Assembly: GCA_947561715.1 (NCBI GenBank)
Contig: OX387200.1
Span: 17,238,501 to 17,302,500, forward strand
Direction of reading: 5' to 3'
Length of the DNA stretch: 64,000 nt
Source: Ascidia mentula
Taxonomy: Eukaryota; Chordata; Ascidiacea; Phlebobranchia; Ascidiidae
Made by a program: the position numbers and the translations under genes. A model generated the notes under the pieces. That model did no database searches. It had not been told where the DNA came from and saw only the letters and a list, made by a program, of their open reading frames with translations. Positions 27,259-37,889 of the stretch are shown piece by piece (positions within the stretch are counted from its first letter, which is position 1; every line of letters begins with the position of its first letter).

Positions 27259-28876
27259 TTATTCCGGAGCAATTGCTGTCTCCTCTCCTCGGCGTTCCGG
27301 TCCAATGGCGGTGTATCCCCCGTCCAAATACAAATCGGCCCCTGTGATGAACGATGCGTCCCTGCAAGAGAAAAGAACCGTGGTTTTAGGGCTTCTAAAA
27401 CAAGGTCCTTTTCGTTCGTGCGAGATTACCTGGCAAGAAATGAATGCACTTACCTACTGCACAAAAACACCACTGCCGCCGCCACTTCCGAGGTCAAACC
27501 AACCGGCTTGAGTTGAAACTTTTTCACCGCTGGTAACATCGCTTCCAAAGTGCCATCCGGGGATGCTTTGGCCATCTTTATACATACATTTATAACTTTC
27601 AAATAACTTTTTCATGACTAAATAAGCAAAATTATTTTGTGGTTTCAGGATATTCCATATAAATTGGACGCAATAAACTGCGTTTGACACGGGGATATAT
27701 ATATTGTATTATTGATGTGAAGTTGCCACCTGTGTCACGCACAACAAGTGACGTTGAAAAAGGTTAATTTCAGAAAGAAATTAATAAACGTTGTTACATG
27801 TCCTATATACGCCCATATCTCGATGTAAAACTTTTAAACTGCGTTGTGAAATTGTGCCATTCGTCATAAGTAAAACAAGATAATTTTTTCTCACTTGTGG
27901 GCTCCATATCCAGGCGGGAGACACGGAGTTAACGCGAATCTGTTTCGGAGACAAATCCAACGCCATGTTCTTCGTGACTGTGGTGATGGCGCCTTTGCTG
28001 GCTGAGTAAGTCCAACGATTAGGCTGGGCGCGGACCGCCGCGGTACTTGATATGTTTACAATGGCTGCACCTGAATGTCCACGTTAATTATTAAAATCAC
28101 CCCGCGGACTTTGCGGTTTCACGATGGAGAGGTTTGCGAAGTAATGCATTCACAGATATGGGGATACAATTGCCAATAGACCTCCAGATATCAAAATTAG
28201 TTTTACTTATTTATATCTTGTATTTTACATGGAATTTGATTGATATTTTAAACAAGAAACTCAACCGACCTTCGCTCATTAAGGGATATGTAGCTTGGAC
28301 CATGTTTGCCACTCCAACCACGTTAACTTCAAACGTTGTCATCCAATCCTTCTTTTCGCTGGATAACCCTGCCACGGCAATTTATCATTACGCTCAAAAA
28401 TGAAGATACAAAAATCAGTAAAAAACCAAATGAAGTGTATTGTAGAGAAAAACGTAACTAATCTTTGTATAGTAATGCAATTCACCACTACTTTGTGGTA
28501 GAAGTTTAAATTATTTACCTTTGGAGCCGAAGTAAACGGCGCTGTTCACTAAAGCATCAATTTTTCCTTCCTTCGATGCTTTTGCAACTTCGTTGACTTT
28601 GGCAACGCACTCACTTTTGTCGGTCACATCCATACAAGCATACCGAACATTTACACCATATTCTGCTTTTAGGTTTTTTAGAGCAACTTGTATGCTCTCG
28701 GCGCTCTTGTCGAATATTGTCACATTTGCTCCATCATTAACAAACCTCTCAACTGTAGCAAATCCAATACCAGATGCCCCACCTGTCACGATAACAGTTT
28801 TGCCTTCAAACCTTTTTTTGGTAAACTGCTGATCCAAAGGTGGCTGGTTGGCGGATAAAAATTCGTCGTTGTGCAT
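27259..28876 (-). CDS. Classical short-chain dehydrogenase/reductase, tandem copy 1
   Basis: Five exons (28876-28519, 28368-28270, 28070-27895, 27575-27454, 27361-27259) give 285 aa. It is a classical SDR: dinucleotide motif TGGASGIG at residues 31-38, the CMDVTD acidic turn, and the active site Ser-Tyr-Lys with ISS near 160 and YSASK at 174-178. The C-terminus is VVFLCSRDASFITG...DGGYTA, typical of NAD(P)-dependent alcohol/3-hydroxyacyl oxidoreductases. Substrate is unknown. Two changes from the SDR consensus are visible: NSAV replaces the NNAG motif, and the conserved Pro-Gly after the catalytic helix is PAW rather than PGW. Copy 2 has the canonical PGW. Confidence 0.9.
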
Positions 28877-29850
28877 TTTATTTGCTGGCTAACTGATCAA
28901 CCGCACACAGAAGGAAAACCAGAAAAATGTCACCATGCTTCCCATGGTGGTTAATGTTCAACTTCTTGCCCCAACTGCCCAAATGTTTTATCACACCGAA
29001 ATCAGATCGAAGTTACGCTAAAATACGAATTGGACGAGACTTTTTACTTTAAACGTATATGTCCTCTTTCTTTTCTAATATTTTGCGCATTTTTGCCGCT
29101 AAACAGTCCAACGTTCCACTAAAAGAGCCAAGACTTTGGAACCGCCCTTGGCGTCTCAAAGTCCCATAAATGTCCTTTCTTGGTAATGTCTTGATTTTTT
29201 TTATTTCGGTGTGTCAGAAGATATCACCTCACCAAAAAAATTTCTGATTTTTGAAATATGTAATAATTTGTAGTATAGTCCCGCTTCACGTTTAAAAATC
29301 TGGTCTTCTTCTACATGGATGAGTATATATACCGATTACAGTCCGCATGACTTTGTATACAGGTTGTCCTCTGTGCATTAAAAATGTAACCGAAATATCT
29401 GCAGTCGGCTATCTTTGGCAAAGTTCAAAAGCAGCGTTCAAGTGTACATTTGGGAGTTTATAATCGTACTGATCTTGCCTGCAGCAAGGTGTCGCCAAAG
29501 GGTAACCACTATATTTCGCATGGTGGTGTGGTACAGGAACGTCTTCATACACTCGTGATATCTGCCCAAAAAATTGTTTTTTGAAGCACTTGGGATTTGA
29601 ACCCAGGTTATGTTTGACACCTTTCTGTCGCATTGTTAAAAACAGTCTACACTATTTTATTAAAATGCCCCAATCCATACGATATTTTGAAGCAATTGCG
29701 AATATTCGAGTGTAGTGTGAAAAGAGAATTTTCACGCCAAGCAGTAAATGTTTGACTCAAACCCAATTTACTAAATTTTTTCGGATTATTTTGAAACGAA
29801 AAGGCTACGTTTTTACATTTTTGGAAAAACTTTTCATTTTGTCTGCAAAT
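28877..29850. other. Intergenic between the tandem dehydrogenases
   Basis: Separates the start of copy 1 from the 3' end of copy 2. It contains a SINE-like element at about 29410-29640 and presumably the promoter of copy 1. No further coding sequence is supported. Confidence 0.5.
29410..29640 (-). repeat. SINE-like element carrying a pol III B-box motif
   Basis: On the minus strand the sequence reads CCTGGGTTCAAATCCCAAG, a perfect B-box (GGTTCAAATCC) inside a short stem, as in a tRNA T-arm. There is no complete tRNA around it: the acceptor, D-arm and anticodon parts do not pair. It is followed downstream by about 150 bp of body (CCTGTACCACACCACCATGC and onward) without coding potential. This layout fits a tRNA-derived SINE fragment. 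I did not find a second copy in the window, so repeat status is inferred. Confidence 0.45.
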
Positions 29851-31079
29851 TTATTCCGGGACAATGGATGTTTCCTCTCCTCGGCGCTCAGGCCCAATAG
29901 CGGTGTATCCTCCGTCTACGTGAAGATCGGTCCCTGTGATGAACGACGCGTCCCTGCAAGAAAAAAGAACTGTAATATTGAGACATCTAAAACTGTGCCC
30001 TCTACGTTCGTTTGAGATTATTCACCACAAATTGCAAGAAATAAAAGCACTTACCTACTGCACAAAAACACAACCACCGCCGCTACTTCCGACGTCAAAC
30101 CGACTGGTTTGAGTTGGAACTGTTTCACCGCTGGCAACATAGCTTCCAAAGTGCCATCCGGGGATGCTTTGGCCATCTTTAAAACAACGTGCTGTGGGTT
30201 AAAATGTAATTTTGTGCGCGTTTTTGGCACATACATATACTTTTAGTCTCACAAACATAAATACAAGATAAATTTATTCTCACTTGAGGGCTCCATGTCC
30301 ATCCGGGAGACACGGAGTTAACGCGAATCTTTTTCGGGGACAAATCCAACGCCATGTTCCTCGTGACTGTGGAGATGGCACCCTTGCTGGCTGAGTAAGT
30401 CCAGCGGTTCGGCTGAGCGCGATGGGCTGAGATACTCGATACATTTACAATGGCTGCACCTAAATTTTTGCATTGATATTAAAGGTAAAGGGAAAAAAAT
30501 ATTCTTTTGTTTTCTGTTGTTTTATTGAAATTTAAAAAGAAACTGAACTGACCTTCGCTCATTAAAGGAAATGTAGCCTGGACCATGTTTGCCACTCCAA
30601 CCACGTTTACTTCAAACGTTGTCATCCAATCCTTCTTTTCGCTGGATAAACCTGCCATTACCATAAAACACGTAACGAGCTAATTAGGCCACATGTAGGT
30701 GCGTATTACTATTTTGTTTACCTTTGGATCCAAAGTAAGCAGCACAGTTTACAAGAGCATCAACGTTTCCTTCATTTGACGCTTTTGCTACGTCTTTAAC
30801 TTTGGCAACACAATCAGTTTTGTCGGTCACATCCATACAAGCATACCGAACATTTACACCAAATTCTGCTTTTAGGTTTTTCACAGCAAGCTGTATGCTC
30901 TCGGCGCTCTTGTCGAATATCGTCACATTTGCTCCATCATTAACAAACCTCTCAACTGCAGCAAATCCAATACCAGATGCCCCGCCTGTGACGATAACAG
31001 TTTTGCCTTCAAACCTTTTTTTGGTAAACTGCTGATCCAAAGGTGGCTGGTTGACGGATAAAAATTCGTCGTTGTGCAT
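29851..31079 (-). CDS. Classical short-chain dehydrogenase/reductase, tandem copy 2
   Basis: Five exons (31079-30722, 30651-30553, 30459-30284, 30176-30055, 29953-29851) give 285 aa, with every exon exactly the same length as in copy 1. TGGASGIG and YSASK are at the same positions. The NNAG-equivalent motif reads NCAA and the catalytic-helix exit reads PGWTW. Exon 1 is nearly identical to copy 1 at protein level, while exon 3 differs more (VSSISAHRAQ versus ISSTAAVRAQ). This points to a recent tandem duplication, perhaps with partial gene conversion at the 5' end. The gene is divergent from SAV1, with 475 bp between the start codons, so the two may share a promoter region. Confidence 0.9.
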
Positions 31080-31554
31080 TTTAATTGCTGGCAAACTGAT
31101 TGACTACGCAGAAAATCAAAGCCGACATAATGCCGCAATGGTACGCAGCTTAGTGGTTAATGTTTAACGTTTTGTTGTGAAATGTGGGCCAGACTTATTG
31201 TATGCACATAGTTTCAATTTGTTGAGTTATGCGGTGTTTTTTAAACGAATCGTTTTACATAAATAAAACATATCAATATTTCTAACAGTATGGACCAGTC
31301 TGTTTGTTCTGAGAATTTTTAGTATGTTTTTCTAAATAATTATGTTATTTTTCATCCCTAGTATCCACCATAGAGACGCTAGTATCCGATATAATTGGGA
31401 AAGCAGTTCCCGCAGGAAAATGTCTGATAGAGTTGTTTATTACTGAAGAGAAGTGGTTGTTTAAATTGATATTTCGTAGCCTTGTCACATCCGAAACACT
31501 TTTTAAAATAGCATGTCCAATTAAAGATTTTTGATATTTGAAAGCAATTGGAAA
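31080..31554. promoter_or_regulatory. Divergent promoter region between the second dehydrogenase and SAV1
   Basis: The two start codons face away from each other across 475 bp of AT-rich sequence, which must contain both upstream regions. I could not pick out a specific motif. A minus-strand frame at 31379-31600 overlaps SAV1 exon 1 and is not a gene. Confidence 0.4.
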
Positions 31555-34279
31555 ATGCCCTTATTCGGCAAAAAATCGAAGCATAAAAATGTTGCTCCAT
31601 TGCCTGGAAAGTATGTACAGAAAAATACGTCTAAGTTTGTGAGAGGTAAGAAGCATGAAACTTGGTGTAATAATCATGACTGGTTTTAGTTTCACCTATT
31701 ATTGCTTATGCAGTTCTGTTTTGGGTTATTTATCAAATAAGCTTGATTAAAATAAATTGTTAATTTAACACTCCAGATTAAACAGAATTTTAATGGCAAG
31801 TAGTTATTCTATCAATGTAAATTTTGTGCCCCAGACATTATTAACTAGAAATCTTTTGTTGCATTATTTAACAGCTTTCATTCTTTTAGCTGCACCTGAA
31901 CAAGGGGTCATTCGCCAAGGCCCCACATTGCAAAAACGCTCCAATTCAGCATCCAATATTTCAGTTCTTGGTGTTAGCAAGCCTGGAACTCAACATGGTG
32001 TTTTCAAAGGAGCACCAGAAAAACGTGCTGAGCCTCAGTACAATGAACGCTTGATAGGCGCCCCTCAGGAAGTTGTTTATCCTGCAATGAAGCACCCAAT
32101 GTCTGCTGGATCTAAGCCTAAACTTGCTGGTTCTATGCCAGCCATATACAACCCTTCAACAAGAAATCTAGAGTACACTAATGTTAGTGTTTATGAAAAT
32201 GGTCTAAGTGTTCACAGTGTTCCAGCAGCTGTGGATCAAGGAAGTGGCAATGGCAACAAAAAAACATATATTGTGCAGCAACCAGACAACCATGTTGTGT
32301 ACATGGGAAAAAACAGACAGATAGCCAGACCTGTAGTCTACCAACCATTGCAACCTCCTAGTATGCCCCATCATGCCATCCAGCAAAGACCAAAGAGGCC
32401 CTATCAAGGCCATGATGCTCACAAGCAAATCATACGGCCTCCACAGCAGCCAGTACAGCAGGCCACCAACCTTTACAGACATGCTTCAAACGTTGGATCA
32501 TCTGATCAGTATGGTAAGCCACAAAGCTACATACCTCATATTCGTTCCAATCCGAGCCTCAACATTGCTACAGAGGAGCCAATAAAAAATGAAAAATACA
32601 CACCAGCACAAGTAAATCTGAGAAGATCTATTGAGTCACTCAATTCATACCAACACCCTGGACCAAATGCCAGCCACCAGGTTGCTGACAGAAACAGTGG
32701 GCATTTTGTACAGGTAGGTATCTTTTTTTATTTTTTTTTTTTTTGATTTAAGACCTAGGAAAAAGTGGCTTTGATTTACATTACCACTTGTACCTTATGA
32801 TCACATTTAGTGTTATTGCTGACTATATTTTTGTTTTTCTTTCTTTCAGGCACATGTTTCTCCACAGGCATCACAAATTGCAGCAATGCCGACTTCCCAA
32901 ACTGACAGTCCAGTTCACTACCCTGGGCAAATTTATTCAACTTCGCAAGCTGTGAGGAGTCAAGAAAATTTGGGTAAGTACATATGTCATAAAATTTTAA
33001 GTGTTCAACAGCCACATGACTGTTGTTCATTGACATGGTATTAAAATATTTAAAACATCATCCAAACCTGAAATGTGAATAATTTACAGCAATAATGATA
33101 TAATTGGGTTGTCTCTAGAGGACATTAAGGTCAAGAAATAGTTAGTCAATAGGCATAAGCACATGTTTTATATTTGCTCTTTACATTGTTGCTTCTCCAC
33201 ATAGTTCAAAAAACACGAGACAATCTTCATAATCCATCCTCAGTTGACATGGGTGCAAACCTGCCTCCTGGATGGTCTGTGGATTGGACAATTAATGGCC
33301 ATCACTATTATGTTGACCACAACACCAATACTACACATTGGACCCACCCACTCACATCTGATAGCTTGCCGCCTGGTTGGGAGAAAGTAACTTCAAACAA
33401 GTTTGGAACATATTATGTGAATCATGTCAGCAAAATTACGCAGTACGAGCATCCTCTTGCTCCAAGGTATATATATGATAAACTTCCAAAAATTTTAGTA
33501 ATTTGTGTATAATATCTAAGTTAATTTTTTTTAAATTTCTGCAAAATATGTACTACTCTGTTGTTTGTAACTTACAAAGACCCAATGTGCCACAGTTTAT
33601 GTTTTGATGTAAAAGGATTTGTGACACATTCCACAAAGTTGAGCTTCACACAGTTCCCGGCTTAAATAATGCTTTTGGTTTGTTAGAGAAAATGTTAGGG
33701 CCAATCCTGAACAACCCCTACCACCTGCAGAGCCAAGTCAACAGTATGATACATGGAGACTGAATCAAGTTGTTCCAGCCAATCCCTATCTCAGCACCAC
33801 TGAAATTCCTCACTGGCTACAAATATACTCAACTGCCCCACAAAGGTACAAATTAGCTTAATGTCATTTTATCAACCTTGAAAGTACCAAAATAGTGCAA
33901 ATTCCTTACTGGTGATCGTTCTTCGTCTTCGTTAGTTTTTGCCAGTATGCCAATTATTGAAACTTATGTTATGCAACAATGGAAACACATTAACTAGTTG
34001 ATTGCTTAAATGGTAATTGGTCAACAGCTTTCTCTTAAGTTAATATAATAACTGGTGGTTGTGTGGTGACACAGTGTATGTCCATTTAGGTTTGATAGCA
34101 AGTTAAGGTGGGAATTGTTTCAAGTCCATGAGCTTGACTGCTTTAGTGAAATGCTTACAATGCTGATGAAAAAGGAATTGGAACAAATAGTCATGTCCTA
34201 TGAAGCCAACCGTCAGTCAATTGTTGCAGAACTAGCCGAGCGTAAACGAGCCTTTGCCAGATACGAGTCCAACGTTTAA
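31555..34279 (+). CDS. SAV1: Salvador homologue (Hippo pathway scaffold), 6 exons
   Basis: Exons 31555-31645, 31890-32713, 32850-32973, 33205-33466, 33687-33845 and 34090-34279 give 549 aa (human SAV1 383). The N-terminus [12 protein letters not shown]...GKYVQKNTS matches the SAV1 start. Two WW domains follow: LPPGWSVDW...THWTHP (Trp370, Pro395) and LPPGWEKV...TQYEHP, where the second Trp is Tyr427 as in vertebrates. Then comes the conserved [19 protein letters not shown], and the C-terminal SARAH coiled coil (about 500-549, [12 protein letters not shown]...KKELEQIV) that binds the Hpo/MST kinase. The extra length is in exon 2, a long Pro/Gln/His-rich low-complexity region (about residues 31-305) without recognisable domains. 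SAV1 activates MST-LATS signalling to restrain Yorkie/YAP. Confidence 0.93.
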
Positions 34280-34703
34280 CGTCTGACATCCAAATCGCTG
34301 CTACCATGTTTTATCATATATACATGCTTTTTATCAAGTTTCATATTGATCAGGTGCTTTAGTTCTTTACCATGCTCTTTACACAATTGTCAGAAGTGGT
34401 ACTTTTTGTATGTAACAGTTGTTGTCTACTTTTCTCAGTGTTATGCCACTTTGACTGTGTAGCAACTTTAACAAGTTTTCTGGTGATTGCATAACTGCTG
34501 TCCATTACCTTTTACAATATTGTACTAAGTTTTTTTTTGTCCATATGTTGCAATTTGACTTATTGGTTTCATTTATGTACATTTGTGTTCAGTTGTTTGT
34601 ATGGTGCATCATACTTGTACATATGTTATGCAACTTTTAAAGTGCATTTGGTTTTTTGTAGATCATGTTGGTGGCCATTTAAAAGAGTTTACTGTTGCAT
34701 TTA

Positions 34704-34709
34704 AATAAA
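34704..34709 (+). terminator. Candidate polyadenylation signal of SAV1
   Basis: AATAAA about 425 bases past the SAV1 stop codon, on the same strand. Confidence 0.5.
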
Positions 34710-34752
34710 TCTCCCATTGCCCTTTCCAAAAAGAATGGAACCTTTTCCTTCA

Positions 34753-35004
34753 CTAAGGGATTCCCAACCAGTGGGCTGCCAAATATGTTACCATACAGAT
34801 GGGTCAGTTGCAAAGTCCTCAGCTTGTGTGAACGCCCCTTTTTAAGTCTTGTTGTAAACATTATACTCCAGTTGATGACTAAGGGATTCCCAACCAGTGG
34901 GCTGCCAAATATGTTACCGTACAGATAGGTCATTTGCAAAGTCCTCAGCTTGTGTGAACGCCCCTTTTTAAGTTTCGTTGTAAACATTATACCCCAGTTG
35001 ATCG
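34753..35004. repeat. Tandem duplication of 126 bp, two copies
   Basis: Copy 1 (34753-34878) and copy 2 (34879-35004) are nearly identical. Each begins CTAAGGGATTCCCAACCAGT and ends near CCAGTTGAT. Only a few substitutions separate them. Located between the convergent SAV1 and RSPH1 genes. Confidence 0.9.
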
Positions 35005-35242
35005 CTGTAAAAGACACATGTAAAAAAACAAATTTCACAGTGGTAATATTAAATTTAAAAGAATCCGTCCATAAAACTGTCCTGAAAAAGGGGCGGCAAG
35101 ATAAAGAAGGAGTAGGACCACTGTCTTTTCGATCAACAACTGTATAAACTCAGAATTGCAAAACTTTTTCACAAAGCAACTCCTTAAAAATGATAATATA
35201 TTGTGACAAAACTGCGCAAACAAAAATAACCATAGAAAAGTT

Positions 35243-37053
35243 TTAATCTTCAGCTGGAGTTGTTTCCTCCAGGGCATCAGGCTCATCAGTTGGTTCTTCT
35301 GCAGGTGCAGTTTCTTCAGTAGCAGGTGCAGGTGCAGGAGTCTCACTTTCAGCTGCCTCTGTTTCAGCAGGTGCCGGTGATTGGGTTGGTTCCTCGGCCT
35401 GCGTTTCAGCAACTTCCTCTTCTAGCACAGCTTCTGTAGCAGCTTTTTCTACATCGTCTAGGCATTAAGTTGCATGTTAAGATATTTGTTTTTTGTTGTG
35501 CTTACTTTCAGGAAAATAATTTTGTTCCAAAAAGTGCAAATGTGGGATAAAAATTTAATATTTATCTCAATTACATTTTCACTTTTGCATTTGAGGAAAA
35601 ACCAACATTCCAATTGGAAAAAAACAACGAATACTAATTCAGGATTGGTCATTATTGACATTTCATCGATTATTTTGATATTACTTCACTAAAATAATGA
35701 GATTTTGGGAGTAAACGATAAATATTTAGCAGACCTGCTTTGTCTTCTGATGCATATAGGGTGATGGGGGTAATTTTTCCAGCCTTCCATTTTGGAACTG
35801 TTATCGTCATAGGTTCTTCTTCTTCACCATCTCCTTGGGCCTAGATAATAAGGTTTGTTCACAAATTACACTTGATAGTTTTTTGGCACCAATTAATTTC
35901 AACAAAAAAAAACACATGACTGAAGGTGGGTGCATAGCATGTATTCTTTATAATTCATTTCTACATTAATTTTCTTGTAATTGCTTTACTTTGATAACAA
36001 ACCTGTTCAACTGAGATGTATTCACCATGCTGTTCACAGCCGATGTCAAAAATGTATTTGCCTGGTCCTTGCATCTAGAAAACAATTTTATTATACTTTT
36101 GTCTCATAACATTTTATCCATATTCAACTTACATTGCCATCAGTCCAGTTACCCTGGAATCTGTGATTTGCATGAACAAATTCCCCAGCACCCTCACACT
36201 TTCCATTTATCCAAGTACCAGCATACTTTGACCCTGTATGAATTAACCGTAGTTCAATATTGTTAAATGTACTAGACACTCTGGTTGACTGACCTGTTTC
36301 TGCATAGACATAGTTGCCTTGGCCGTGTCGCTCATGTTTTGACCACTCTCCTTCATATGTGTCACCATTTACATAATAATATTTCCCAACTCCATGCCTT
36401 TGATCATCCACCCAAGAGCCTGATGCAAAAAGCAATATTGTTGCACATGAAAAATACTAGTTTTATCAAATGCATGCACCTTCATATTTGGAGCCGTCAG
36501 GGTATATGAAAATTCCTTGTCCTTGCTTTTTGTTTCTTAAGTAATCCCCTTCATATCTGGCACTGTTTTTAAATCTGTATAATCCCTTCAAAAAACATAG
36601 GCTGTTATACAAATAGTTTAATTCTCATATAATGTTGCCCATATTTACACACTTTTGTGACATGTTTTTCAATTAAAGTTAACATAAATAAATAAGTAAT
36701 GTTACATGTCCATGTCTCTTTCCTCTGTCATATTGTCCTTCGTAAGTGTCACCATTAGGTAAAGTAGCTTTACCGTGACCATGTCGTTCACCTTCATCAT
36801 TTCTGTCACCTTCATATTCCTGCAAAAAAAATATATTTAAAATTGATATGTGGTCTATTTTAATAAATGCTTTATTTAATTAATATAAAATATACGCTAC
36901 AGACGTTATACCATGTACAACATTTTACATTACAAAAATGAACTTATATTTTTATCAATCACATATTCTGGGGCTGACACAAACCTATTTGAAACTTACA
37001 CCCAAATAAGGACCTCCCTCATCTTCAAATTCATCAGAGCCTAAATCAGACAT
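35243..37053 (-). CDS. RSPH1: Radial spoke head protein 1, MORN-repeat, 8 exons
   Basis: Exons 37053-37000, 36819-36706, 36585-36480, 36419-36294, 36233-36133, 36074-36003, 35840-35735 and 35457-35243 give 297 aa (human 309). The N-terminus [13 protein letters not shown] matches the RSPH1 start. Six MORN repeats follow ([85 protein letters not shown]). After them comes the conserved [17 protein letters not shown] and an acidic Glu/Pro/Ala-rich tail. RSPH1 is a structural part of the radial-spoke head in 9+2 cilia and sperm flagella. It shares its upstream region with TARBP1 on the other strand. Confidence 0.95.
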
Positions 37054-37889
37054 GTTTTTATTTTAAGATAGTTGGTGAAGGCTAGCAGAAAACTTGTTTT
37101 ACAATTTTGGCTAAAACAACAATAAAATGGATGCGATGAAATTCAGTTGCCCAATGCCTGGAAATTACAACAAGCAAATATAAAAAATTTGTTCACATAA
37201 CTCTCTGATAGACTTTTTTTCAGATTCAATTTAGTACAGATATTAAAATATTGAATACACTACATTTGGCGTTTGAAGCAACCATTTGCACATTAAATAG
37301 CAACGGTTGCTATGAAACTTTAGTCTCGCCGCAGTCATGGTCACAGCAAACGTGTGAAAAAACAATCTGCTTCCTACACAATCCCATTTTTTAATTTTTA
37401 TGGCCTATAAAACATTTTTCATGCTTTAAACTTATATTATATGTTTTCAAAATACTTTATGTTGCTTTGCTAATATTTTTGTTGAAAGCTAGTATGTTTC
37501 ACTCCATTGAGTTTAACCTCTGAACCTCACAGCATAAACAAGCACACGTGCGTTCAATGACTTTTTCAGAGACGTTATTTGCATTTAGGGTTGCGTTTGC
37601 GTGTACTTTTTGGGACCAACATCATGATCGGGTTTATGTGTTACAAAGAATGTTGACTAAAATAACTGTGACAGCATACTTGCCATATAGAGTCCTATCC
37701 ATCCTATGTTTAGCGACCCAGAAACTCAGCTCTTGTGCTTTCTAATCTGCTCTTGCATTATTAAAGACACAAAAAATCTACACAGATTTTGTCTATTTGA
37801 TTGTATTTAGATTATGTTTGCAAACCGTACATGTACAATTTTGTTTGACGAAATGTACCATGTTATTTCAGTTTTCCATTTTTTTCACT
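37054..37889. promoter_or_regulatory. Bidirectional promoter region of RSPH1 and TARBP1
   Basis: 836 bp between two divergent start codons. A perfect 15-bp palindrome TAGCAACGGTTGCTA lies at 37298-37312, and a further GTTTGAAGCAAC sits at 37271-37282. Both contain RFX-type half-sites (GTTGCT/AGCAAC) about 220-260 bp upstream of the RSPH1 start, which fits a ciliary gene. Neither is a full consensus X-box. Confidence 0.45.

Larger units (their letters stand above)
34280..35242. other. Convergent 3' region of SAV1 and RSPH1
   Basis: Contains the SAV1 3' UTR with an AATAAA at 34704-34709, then a 126-bp tandem duplication (34753-35004), then the RSPH1 3' UTR. No coding sequence is supported; frames across the duplication repeat themselves only because the DNA does. 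Confidence 0.6.

Noticed and set aside
29560..29640. tRNA gene on the minus strand
   Set aside because: Only the T-arm/B-box is present; acceptor, D and anticodon arms cannot be formed.
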